A stretch of 6,718 nucleotides of DNA, taken from positions 1 to 6,718 of the forward strand of contig DATDYA010000041.1 in assembly GCA_035289165.1 (NCBI GenBank), read 5' to 3'. Numbering within the stretch: the first letter of the stretch is position 1; each line of letters opens with the position of its first letter. Both the position numbers and the translations under genes were made by a program. This DNA is from DATDYA01 sp035289165. Lineage in GTDB: Bacteria > Patescibacteriota > Patescibacteriia > Magasanikbacterales > GWA2-37-8. Shown here piece by piece: positions 1 through 5,543 of the stretch. The notes under the pieces are model-generated. The model saw only the letters and a program-made list of their open reading frames with translations. It had not been told where the DNA came from and searched no databases.

Positions 1-871
1 CCCCCACTTCGTCCAATAATTCAGTGGGAAAAGGACTAACTCCGACGCGACTAACATACGCTTTAACAATACCAATTATTCTTACCCCCTCATTCATACC
101 AAGCCCCGCTCCAACTCGGGCGTAACCAGCCACATTATTCGTACTTGTCGTATGCGGGTAAACTCCGTGATCGGGGTCCAAAGACATTCCTTGAGCGCCT
201 TCAAACAAAATTTTCTTACCCGACTGGTAGGCTTCGGCTAATTCCAGTTCTGTATCACCAACATATTCACGCAACTTTTCTCCGTGGGCCAAAAATTCGG
301 TATAAATTTCCTCCTGGGACATCGGCAACTCTTGTTTAAAGACATCCCGGATAACCGCGGCGTTAAATTTGTAAGCGTTATCTAATTTTTCTTTAAACAA
401 ATCTTTATCTAATAAATCTCCCATCCGAATACCAATCCGAAATGCTTTATCCGCGGCGACTGGTGCGATTCCTCGGCCCGTACTGCCGGCGGATAATTTC
501 CCTTGGAAAGCATTCATCCCCGCATCCATGATCGGGTGATACGGCATAATGACATGGGCCCGCTCACTGATACGTAAATTCATCTTTACCCCCCGTGCTT
601 TTAATTCCTCAATTTCCTTAGCTAAAACCCCCGGATCAATTAAACAACCATTACCAATGACGGAAACAGTACCAGGGTAAAGAATACCAGAAGGAATTAG
701 ATGCAATTTATATATCTCACTCCCCACTACCACGGTATGGCCAGCGTTATTACCACCCTGAAAACGAACCACATATTCTGATCCGCCCGCAAAGTAATCG
801 GTTACTTTTCCTTTCCCCTCATCACCCCACTGGGTGCCAACGATAATCGTTGCCTTCGAATCTGTAGACAT
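1..871 (-). CDS. purA: Adenylosuccinate synthetase, 3' end beyond the window (first 290 residues)
   Basis: PurA joins IMP and aspartate using GTP to give adenylosuccinate, the first step from IMP to AMP, in the cytoplasm. My translation from the ATG at 871 gives the family's N-terminal GTQWGDEGKGK loop at residues 12-22, with D17 as the catalytic aspartate, then GGNNAGHT with H45 as the catalytic histidine. STGRGIAP (T131, R133) is the IMP-binding loop and FEGAQG (223-228) is also conserved. The frame stays open to base 1, ending around VSPFPTELLDEVG, so roughly the last 130-140 residues of a usual 420-430 residue protein are missing, including the arginine-rich substrate loop. No Shine-Dalgarno sequence precedes the ATG; the leader is AT-rich. 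The gene lies 40 bases after queH, with an apparent terminator between them. Identity is certain from the motifs; only the 3' end is unseen. Confidence 0.97.
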   Translation of the reverse strand, partial: MSTDSKATIIVGTQWGDEGKGKVTDYFAGGSEYVVRFQGGNNAGHTVVVGSEIYKLHLIPSGILYPGTVSVIGNGCLIDPGVLAKEIEELKARGVKMNLRISERAHVIMPYHPIMDAGMNAFQGKLSAGSTGRGIAPVAADKAFRIGIRMGDLLDKDLFKEKLDNAYKFNAAVIRDVFKQELPMSQEEIYTEFLAHGEKLREYVGDTELELAEAYQSGKKILFEGAQGMSLDPDHGVYPHTTSTNNVAGYARVGAGLGMNEGVRIIGIVKAYVSRVGVSPFPTELLDEVG

Positions 872-902
872 AATTTAGTTGGTTAAAATAAAAAAATAAT
901 TT

Positions 903-927
903 AAAAAACGTCTATTTAGAATAGACG
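903..927 (-). terminator. Intrinsic terminator spanning the queH stop codon
   Basis: On the minus strand a perfect 8-bp stem (CGTCTATT and AATAGACG, at 927-920 and 916-909) with a 3-base loop is followed directly by six T residues (908-903). The queH stop codon TAG (914-912) lies inside the 3' arm of the stem. This is the classic form of a rho-independent terminator for the transcript carrying queH. It stands between queH and purA, which otherwise look like one operon. Its efficiency is unknown, and the short 3-base loop may weaken it. Confidence 0.65.
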
Positions 928-1439
928 CAACCGCAATAGATTTGGCGATAGATTTTCCTCTCGGCCACCAGTTTATTAGCCCTTTCTTGGCGGCCACCTT
1001 TTTTCCAATCAACGGCGAAAAATTCAACGCCATAACGACTTCCGAGTGCTGTAGCGATTGGATGAATAACGGCCGCTTTTTTATTTCTTCCACTGGTTAA
1101 ACTCGTACCGAAAAAATCAAAGCCATGCTTAGCAGCATAGTTCGCGGTCTGGTCTAAGCGCAAATTAAAACACTGGGAGCAACGCGCCCCGCCTTCGGGT
1201 TCGTTTTCCAGCCCCCTTACCACTTCCCGCCACCTTTCCGTCTCATAATCCATGTCTACAATCGGCACATCCCATTCGCTACATACTTTCACCACTTCCG
1301 CTTTTCTTTTTAGATATTCTTCTTCTGGCTGGATGTTCGGGTTATAAAACAAAACCGTGAGTGCAAATTCATCTTTTAACTCCTCGATAATCGCGATGCT
1401 ACAGGGCGCGCAACAGGTATGCAGGAGAAATTTCGGCAT
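912..1439 (-). CDS. queH: Epoxyqueuosine reductase QueH
   Basis: QueH (DUF208 family) reduces epoxyqueuosine to queuosine in the wobble position of GUN-anticodon tRNAs. It is an iron-sulfur enzyme unrelated in sequence to the cobalamin-dependent QueG. The 175-residue protein starts HTCCAPCS (C9, C10, C13), has the second cysteine pair in ARCSQCFNLRL (C87, C90), then GTSLTSGRNKK (111-121) and the C-terminal YRQIYCGC (C169, C171). These are the cysteine clusters and motifs of the family, and the length is typical though slightly short. The ATG at 1439 lies only 5 bases after the rarA stop, so translation is probably coupled; there is no separate Shine-Dalgarno sequence. The last codons form part of a terminator hairpin. 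Other queuosine genes (tgt, queA) are not in the window, so whether the cell makes or salvages the precursor cannot be judged here. Confidence 0.93.
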   Translation of the reverse strand: MPKFLLHTCCAPCSIAIIEELKDEFALTVLFYNPNIQPEEEYLKRKAEVVKVCSEWDVPIVDMDYETERWREVVRGLENEPEGGARCSQCFNLRLDQTANYAAKHGFDFFGTSLTSGRNKKAAVIHPIATALGSRYGVEFFAVDWKKGGRQERANKLVAERKIYRQIYCGCVYSK

Positions 1440-1444
1440 GCAAA

Positions 1445-2686
1445 TTATTTATCTAAATACTTTTTATTCTTTAACTCCTTTGGCAAATATTCCTGCTCTT
1501 CTTGGTAATTATGGTCTGGTGAATATTTATAGTCCTTACCATAACCAATTTCTTTCATAAATTTCGTTGGTGCGTTTCGAAGATGTAACGGTACCCCTAA
1601 ATGGGAAGTATTTTTTGCGTCATTGGCCGCAGCCATATAGGCAGTATACAAAACATTGGATTTCTTGGCCAGAGCACAGTAAACAACTGCCTCCGCCAAA
1701 TGTACGTTGCATTCTGGTAAACCAATTTTATGACAAGCATCATAGGCCGCATTGCTAACGAGCAAAGCACGCGAATCAGCTACGCCAATATCTTCCGCCG
1801 CAAACCGTAAAACCCGACGTGCGACATACAAGGGGTCGGCCCCACCTTCCAACATCCGTGCCAGCCAGTATAACGCGGCGTTGGCGTCACTGCCGCGCAT
1901 GGATTTATGCAAAGCAGAAATTAAATTGTAAAATTCCTCACCTTGTTTATCAAAAACCAGGTGTGTCCGTTGTAAAGCCTCTTTGATGTCTTCTTTTGTA
2001 ATGACGACACTCTCCTTTTTACCAGCTTTTTTACTTTTAGATTTATACGCCAACTCCAAACCATTTAAAGCCGACCGAGCATCACCACCAGCCAGTTCAG
2101 ATAACAAATTTATCGTCTCGCTGTCTATTTCGATCTTTTCATCACCCAAACCACGCTCCTTATCCACCAAAGCACGCCTAACCACGCGAGCGATCTCCGG
2201 TGTTTCTAAATGTTTTAAAATAAAAACTCGAGAACGAGATAATAACGCTCCGATTACTTCAAAAGAAGGATTTTCAGTAGTGGCACCAATTAAAGTCAAA
2301 GTACCCCGCTCAACATACGGCAAGAGCGCGTCTTGCTGCGCTTTGCTCCAACGATGTATTTCGTCAATAAACAAAACTGTTTTTTTGCCCTCTTTCTTCT
2401 GCAACTTCTCGGCCACCTCAATCGCCTTGCGCAGATCGTCCTTGCCACTCATCACCCCCGACAATTCGACAAAATGTGCTTTGGTCGATTCCGCAATAAT
2501 TTGCGCCAAAGTAGTTTTCCCCACTCCGGGCGGTCCCCAAAAAATTAAGGAAGATGTTTCGTCGTTTTCAATCAATTTGCGAAGTAGTTTCCCCTCCCCA
2601 ACTATTTCCTCCTGTCCGACAAATTCCCGAAAATTCCTCGGCCGCAAACGATCGGCTAATGGCACACTCACTGTGGTATTGGTCAT
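1445..2686 (-). CDS. rarA: Replication-associated recombination protein A (RarA/MgsA), AAA+ ATPase
   Basis: RarA is a clamp-loader-like AAA+ ATPase, related to eukaryotic WRNIP1/Mgs1, that acts at stalled replication forks and unwinds DNA ends. Visible motifs in the 413 residues are Walker A GPPGVGKT (51-58), Walker B VLFIDE (104-109, D108 and E109) running into HRWSKAQQDALLP, sensor 1 GATTENPSFE (134-143), the arginine-finger segment LLSRSR (148-153) and sensor 2 GGDARSALN (200-208, R204). The C-terminal tetramerisation part follows with ALHKSMRGSDANAALYW (258-274), GGADPLYVARR (281-291) and VPLHLRNAPTKFMKEIGYG (365-383). HRWSK replaces the common HRFNK. The protein stops soon after KKYLDK, where many homologues continue for another 20-35 residues, so the C-terminal tail is short. 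It starts 24 bases after the phospholipase D-type gene, behind a run of seven T's and without a Shine-Dalgarno sequence. Confidence 0.95.
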   Translation of the reverse strand: MTNTTVSVPLADRLRPRNFREFVGQEEIVGEGKLLRKLIENDETSSLIFWGPPGVGKTTLAQIIAESTKAHFVELSGVMSGKDDLRKAIEVAEKLQKKEGKKTVLFIDEIHRWSKAQQDALLPYVERGTLTLIGATTENPSFEVIGALLSRSRVFILKHLETPEIARVVRRALVDKERGLGDEKIEIDSETINLLSELAGGDARSALNGLELAYKSKSKKAGKKESVVITKEDIKEALQRTHLVFDKQGEEFYNLISALHKSMRGSDANAALYWLARMLEGGADPLYVARRVLRFAAEDIGVADSRALLVSNAAYDACHKIGLPECNVHLAEAVVYCALAKKSNVLYTAYMAAANDAKNTSHLGVPLHLRNAPTKFMKEIGYGKDYKYSPDHNYQEEQEYLPKELKNKKYLDK

Positions 2687-2710
2687 AAAAAAATTTTAAT
2701 CAAACCAAGC

Positions 2711-3817
2711 TTAAACATACTTCCCCGCCTTAAGACCCAACCACTCCTTAAATCTTCGCCATTTACCTGGCTTAATATTTAAATCTTCTTTATTTAACAA
2801 TTCCGCCTCTTTTTTCCAGACTTCAAAAAGATTATTCAAATCACCGGTCATTTTTTCATCATTAAAAAACACCCCGGATTCCGCATTGTGACGAAAACTT
2901 CGACGGGTTAAATTGGAACTGCCAACATACCCCGCCTTGCCATCAACCGTCATCGCCTTACCGTGGTTCATATTCTTTAGCAAATAAATATCTGCTCCCG
3001 CCAGTTGCGTTAAGCGATAATACGCCCGAGCAATCCACTCCATAAACTTATGATCCGGCCGGAGCGGTAAAAATATATTCACCTTGACGCCGCGCCGACG
3101 AGCGCGGGCGAGGAGTTTAAAAAACCGAAAATCCGGCGCGTAATACGGCGTTATTAGATTAATACTTTCTTCCGCTAAAAGCAAACCACGCATGTAGCTT
3201 CGCTTCCAGGCGTTATAACGGTGATAAAACGGCGAGTGCATGACAAAATTAAACTTTTCTTTCAATTCTTGCCAACCTTCAACGATTTTCGGATGTAGCA
3301 AATCATTAATCTTTGTTCGGTTACCGCCACATTCAATATATGACTTAGCAAAACTGCGAAGTAATGGCCGCATCATCTTCCCGGATAACCGCACAAAAAC
3401 ATCGTTCCAACCATAACTCAAAGCTTGGACATTAACCCCGCCCAAAAAAGCGATTTCTCGATCGACAATCAAAACCTTGCGGTGATTGCGATAAATAACC
3501 CGTGCAAACCACTTGGGTAAACGCCATTCCGGCGTAATCTTGTTGTACCACAACACTTCAACGCCAGCACGGCGCAACCGCGCCACCGCGCCAGTAGAAA
3601 TCTTGAAACTACCCAACCCATCAATAATTAATTTTACATCCAAACCTTTTTCGGCTTTGTCACACAGGGCGTCCACAAAACGACCCCCAACTTCATCGTC
3701 CAGAAAGATATATACTTCAAAATAAACGGATTCTTTGGCCGCCAAAATCGCCTGGTATTCTGCCTCCAGGGCGTCTTTTGTCGTGCCAAAAAATTGATAG
3801 CTAAAAGCTTCTTCCAT
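2711..3817 (-). CDS. Phospholipase D-superfamily protein, cardiolipin synthase type
   Basis: This 368-residue protein has two HKD catalytic motifs, the mark of the phospholipase D superfamily. The first is NHRKVLIVD with GGVN (H112, K114, D119, N129); the second is NHGKAMTVD with GSSN (H285, K287, D292, N302). Two motifs in one chain form one active site that works through a phospho-histidine intermediate. The spacing and the ITPYYAPD segment (222-229) fit cardiolipin synthases, which exchange phosphatidyl groups between phospholipids. Unlike classical ClsA it has no N-terminal membrane helices, so it resembles ClsB-like forms; the basic C-terminal end (GKWRRFKEWLG) could touch the membrane. 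A related phosphatidyltransferase or nuclease role cannot be excluded. It is the only gene here with a clear Shine-Dalgarno sequence and probably heads the run to rarA, queH and purA. Confidence 0.87.
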   Translation of the reverse strand: MEEAFSYQFFGTTKDALEAEYQAILAAKESVYFEVYIFLDDEVGGRFVDALCDKAEKGLDVKLIIDGLGSFKISTGAVARLRRAGVEVLWYNKITPEWRLPKWFARVIYRNHRKVLIVDREIAFLGGVNVQALSYGWNDVFVRLSGKMMRPLLRSFAKSYIECGGNRTKINDLLHPKIVEGWQELKEKFNFVMHSPFYHRYNAWKRSYMRGLLLAEESINLITPYYAPDFRFFKLLARARRRGVKVNIFLPLRPDHKFMEWIARAYYRLTQLAGADIYLLKNMNHGKAMTVDGKAGYVGSSNLTRRSFRHNAESGVFFNDEKMTGDLNNLFEVWKKEAELLNKEDLNIKPGKWRRFKEWLGLKAGKYV

Positions 3818-3820
3818 ACC

Positions 3821-3825
3821 CCTCC
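3821..3825 (-). promoter_or_regulatory. Shine-Dalgarno site of the phospholipase D-type gene
   Basis: GGAGG on the minus strand lies 3 bases before the ATG at 3817. A GGGGT stretch makes the exact pairing register flexible, so effective spacing may be slightly different. It is the best ribosome-binding site in the window and supports this start. It directly abuts the TATAAT box at 3831-3826, so a transcript started from that box would lose it. Confidence 0.6.
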
Positions 3826-3853
3826 ATTATACGTCTTATGAAGAAATTTGCAA
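3826..3853 (-). promoter_or_regulatory. Sigma-70-type promoter candidate before the phospholipase D-type gene
   Basis: On the minus strand TTGCAA (3853-3848, 4 of 6 consensus matches) is followed after 16 bases by a perfect TATAAT (3831-3826). A start about 7 bases downstream would be near 3819, almost at the ATG at 3817, giving a leaderless message. The alternative is that TATAAT is chance in AT-rich DNA and the gene is read from upstream, using the GGAGG site. The sequence alone does not decide. Confidence 0.4.
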
Positions 3854-3857
3854 CCTG

Positions 3858-4208
3858 TTAAGCCTTCTTAAATTTAACCGTAAACTGTGGCTCGTAATTA
3901 TTATTGTATTCATCAGTTACCGCGACTGTTTCACCTTTCATTAGCATAGATAGAGCCGCGTCACTCAAAAGCATGGCGTCAGAAGTCAGTTCTAGCCGAT
4001 AACCATCCAACTTTTGAAATTCGCTATTGAATTCTTCTTTAATCGTCCCTTCAATCTGTTTCTTTCGATCGCGCAAGGCCTTAATTTTTTCTAAAACATC
4101 TTGGTACTCTTCAGAAGTCGCGAGCGCATCTTTATACGCGCTCCGGATATCTTTCTGCTTCTTTCGTGTTTCATTAATCCGATTGAATATTTCCTGTACG
4201 TTTTGCAT
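3858..4208 (-). CDS. Small uncharacterised coiled-coil protein
   Basis: This 116-residue protein has no family that I can name with certainty. Residues about 1-70 are highly charged and helical, rich in Lys, Glu, Arg and Gln with spaced hydrophobic residues, as in a coiled coil or helical hairpin. The C-terminal third (about 77-116) contains DAMLLSDAALSMLMKGE and then Y-N-N-N-Y-E-P-Q-F-T-V-K-F-K-K, which looks like beta strands. There are no cysteines, signal peptide or membrane segments, so it is probably cytoplasmic. The layout recalls short conserved hypothetical proteins of CPR bacteria, but this is an impression, not a search result. It has its own strong promoter just upstream, suggesting substantial or regulated expression. 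The ATG at 4208 lacks a Shine-Dalgarno sequence. The stop is 40 bases before the phospholipase D-type start, so co-transcription with it is possible. Confidence 0.8.
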   Translation of the reverse strand: MQNVQEIFNRINETRKKQKDIRSAYKDALATSEEYQDVLEKIKALRDRKKQIEGTIKEEFNSEFQKLDGYRLELTSDAMLLSDAALSMLMKGETVAVTDEYNNNYEPQFTVKFKKA

Positions 4209-4221
4209 AACAAAATGATTT

Positions 4222-4256
4222 AAAAAAAATTAGCTATACCATTATATAGCTAATTT
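4222..4256 (-). terminator. Inverted repeat with T-run: terminator of the Gmad2/GerMN gene, possible operator
   Basis: Perfect 12-base arms AAATTAGCTATA (4227-4238) and TATAGCTAATTT (4245-4256) surround a 6-base loop. Read on the minus strand, the hairpin runs into a stretch of eight T's (4229-4222), so it has the form of an intrinsic terminator 17 bases after the stop codon of the upstream gene. The stem is AT-rich with two G-C pairs, so it may be only moderately stable. The same repeat covers the -10 box and likely start of the next promoter, so it could equally be a protein-binding operator. Confidence 0.6.
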
Positions 4257-4269
4257 ATTATCTGGTCAA
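4241..4269 (-). promoter_or_regulatory. Near-consensus sigma-70 promoter for the coiled-coil gene
   Basis: On the minus strand TTGACC (4269-4264, 5 of 6) is followed after exactly 17 bases by TATAAT (4246-4241, 6 of 6). Transcription would start near 4234, giving a leader of about 26 bases before the ATG at 4208. This is the best promoter match in the window. Its -10 box lies inside the 12-bp inverted repeat. Confidence 0.7.
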
Positions 4270-4272
4270 TTA

Positions 4273-5376
4273 TTAGGGTTGTAATATATCTTCCTTGTTG
4301 CCGTTGATCGAAATCTCGACCGCAGTGACCGTTGGAAACTGTTTCAAAGTTTGTTCAATCTGGGCCCGGATAGCGGTTACGAGGCACGAACCCCCGGCTG
4401 GTTCCAGTTCTTTACTAAAGTCCACTTTCGCTACGCCATTCTCCACAACCAAACTTTTAATACTGACCCGAAAAGGAATATTAGAAAAATATCCCAACTC
4501 CGCCTCATTTCTCGCCACCCCCCGCAACAACTCTTCCAGGGCCGCCCGAGCGACACCAGTAGTCTTAGGTACCCGACGTAAAACTGCCGACACTTTTCCA
4601 CAATCTAAAAAATTAGGGTCGCTCTTACGGTTACTTAAAAAAACTTTTACAACCATTTCTTCTACCTTAGCAAAACGAACTGGTACAATAACCATATTTT
4701 CTTCACCGCCGTCTTTCGGCGAATATTCAAAGACCTCGATTGTTCCTTCTTCGGTCGCGGGTTTAGAATAATTTGTTTCGACTGTAAAAGCCCCGAAGAT
4801 GCCGGCGTCTGGCGCTTCGGTCATGCCAAAACTTTCCCAAAGGATCTTTCCGTTTTTATCTTTAATGCGGTAATTAAAAGTATTTTCAAAAACACGCGCC
4901 TCACCTTTGATAGTAACCGGTAAACCAATCTCATCGCCTGGCTTGGGTTCGGTCACGAAGATGTTAACTTCTTTCAAAATCGTCACAACCAAAGCTTGCC
5001 GCTCATTACCCTTTTCTTCAGCTCGAATATTTACTGTAAATCCCGGCTTAAGATCATTACCAGCTGTTATGTCTGACGTATTACCGATAAACACGGTCGA
5101 AGGCGCGAGCGAAAACTGTTTATCCTCTCCGCCCGGGATACTAATAACCAGAGAATTATTATTTGCGGTCTTAATAACTCCCTCGTAATCCGTGGTTTTA
5201 ATTTCACCACAACCTTCGGTCGGCATCGCCGATGTTGGGTTGCCGTGCCTTATCCAGGTACCATTTTCACAAATCCAGGTATCTTCGTCGCTCAACCCAC
5301 GGGCTAAAATAAAGCCGCCAATGATGACGATAAAGGCCACAACAATGCCAATAATTAATCGTTTATTGTTTTCCAT
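4273..5376 (-). CDS. Membrane-anchored protein with Gmad2 and GerMN domains
   Basis: The 367-residue protein has a short cytoplasmic end (MENNKR), one hydrophobic helix (about 7-25) and a large exported part. After the helix comes W34-I-C36-E-N-G-T-W41 and a second cysteine at 56, probably a small disulfide-linked segment. About 62-135 resembles a small beta domain. About 137-235 (VNIFVTEPKPGDEI, then ESFGMTEAPDAGIFGAF) fits Gmad2, an immunoglobulin-like domain. About 242-367 (VKVFLSN, RAALEELLRG, VENGVAKVDFS, AIRAQIEQTLKQFP) fits GerMN. Both domains were named from spore germination proteins but occur widely in non-sporulating bacteria, where they are thought to work at the cell surface; the ligand is unknown. 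I chose the ATG at 5376. A GTG at 5403 in frame, preceded by AGGA, would add nine residues, but it would leave almost no leader from the promoter at 5414-5442. Confidence 0.85.
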   Translation of the reverse strand: MENNKRLIIGIVVAFIVIIGGFILARGLSDEDTWICENGTWIRHGNPTSAMPTEGCGEIKTTDYEGVIKTANNNSLVISIPGGEDKQFSLAPSTVFIGNTSDITAGNDLKPGFTVNIRAEEKGNERQALVVTILKEVNIFVTEPKPGDEIGLPVTIKGEARVFENTFNYRIKDKNGKILWESFGMTEAPDAGIFGAFTVETNYSKPATEEGTIEVFEYSPKDGGEENMVIVPVRFAKVEEMVVKVFLSNRKSDPNFLDCGKVSAVLRRVPKTTGVARAALEELLRGVARNEAELGYFSNIPFRVSIKSLVVENGVAKVDFSKELEPAGGSCLVTAIRAQIEQTLKQFPTVTAVEISINGNKEDILQP

Positions 5377-5413
5377 AATTATTAAATAATTAAAACACAA
5401 CACTTCCTAATAA

Positions 5414-5442
5414 AGTATACGCTTTTAAGGGGCGAAAAGCAA
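5414..5442 (-). promoter_or_regulatory. Promoter candidate for the Gmad2/GerMN gene
   Basis: On the minus strand TTGCTT (5442-5437, 3 of 6) and TATACT (5419-5414, 5 of 6) are separated by 17 bases. Transcription would begin near 5407, leaving a leader of about 31 bases to the ATG at 5376. The -35 match is weak, so the call rests on the -10 box, the spacing and the position. Confidence 0.45.
5421..5440. repeat. Small inverted repeat across the promoter spacer and -35 box
   Basis: GCTTTT (5421-5426) and AAAAGC (5435-5440) are perfect 6-base arms around an 8-base centre. The repeat covers most of the spacer and four bases of the -35 box of the promoter before the Gmad2/GerMN gene, a position suited to a repressor site. 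Repeats of this length also arise by chance. In the remaining DNA up to the DnaA box (5443-5492) I see no further signals. Confidence 0.3.
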
Positions 5443-5492
5443 CAAAAACGAAACGGACGCCGGCAATAAACGACCAGCCTGCCCAGATTGGT

Positions 5493-5501
5493 TGTGGATA
5501 A
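5493..5501 (-). promoter_or_regulatory. Perfect DnaA-box match between divergent promoters
   Basis: The minus strand reads TTATCCACA, an exact match to the bacterial DnaA-box consensus TTATNCACA. It sits 7 bases before the -35 box of the plus-strand RNA promoter and about 50 bases upstream of the promoter of the Gmad2/GerMN gene. It is single, with no cluster and no AT-rich unwinding region with repeats, so it is not evidence for an origin. It could be a DnaA-responsive control site or a chance match. Confidence 0.35.
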
Positions 5502-5508
5502 CTAATAC

Positions 5509-5537
5509 TTGACTAAACTAGTATGAATTAGTATAGT
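5509..5537 (+). promoter_or_regulatory. Plus-strand sigma-70 promoter for the orphan RNA
   Basis: TTGACT (5509-5514, 5 of 6) and TATAGT (5532-5537, 5 of 6) are separated by exactly 17 bases, pointing away from the Gmad2/GerMN gene. Transcription would start near 5544. The box region also has two tandem 10-base units beginning TAGTAT (5519 and 5529), one helical turn apart. No plus-strand protein gene follows, so the promoter appears to serve the structured RNA downstream. Confidence 0.65.
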
Positions 5538-5543
5538 TAATTT

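Noticed and set aside
1983..2699. Long 238-codon plus-strand open frame opposite rarA
   Set aside because: It is antisense to a gene with all AAA+ motifs intact, its translation is Ser/Lys-rich with no recognisable domain, and no start signals precede it.
4295..4771. 158-codon plus-strand open frame opposite the Gmad2/GerMN gene
   Set aside because: It lies fully inside the well-supported GerMN coding region and its composition is that of a codon shadow.
5374..5403. GTG at 5403 as start of the Gmad2/GerMN gene
   Set aside because: AGGA precedes it, but the promoter would start RNA about 4 bases before it; MENNKR followed by the helix from the ATG at 5376 is a more normal N-terminus. Not fully excluded.
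5493..5501. Replication origin at the DnaA box
   Set aside because: Only one box was seen, without a cluster, without an adjacent dnaA or dnaN gene, and rarA nearby is not an origin marker.
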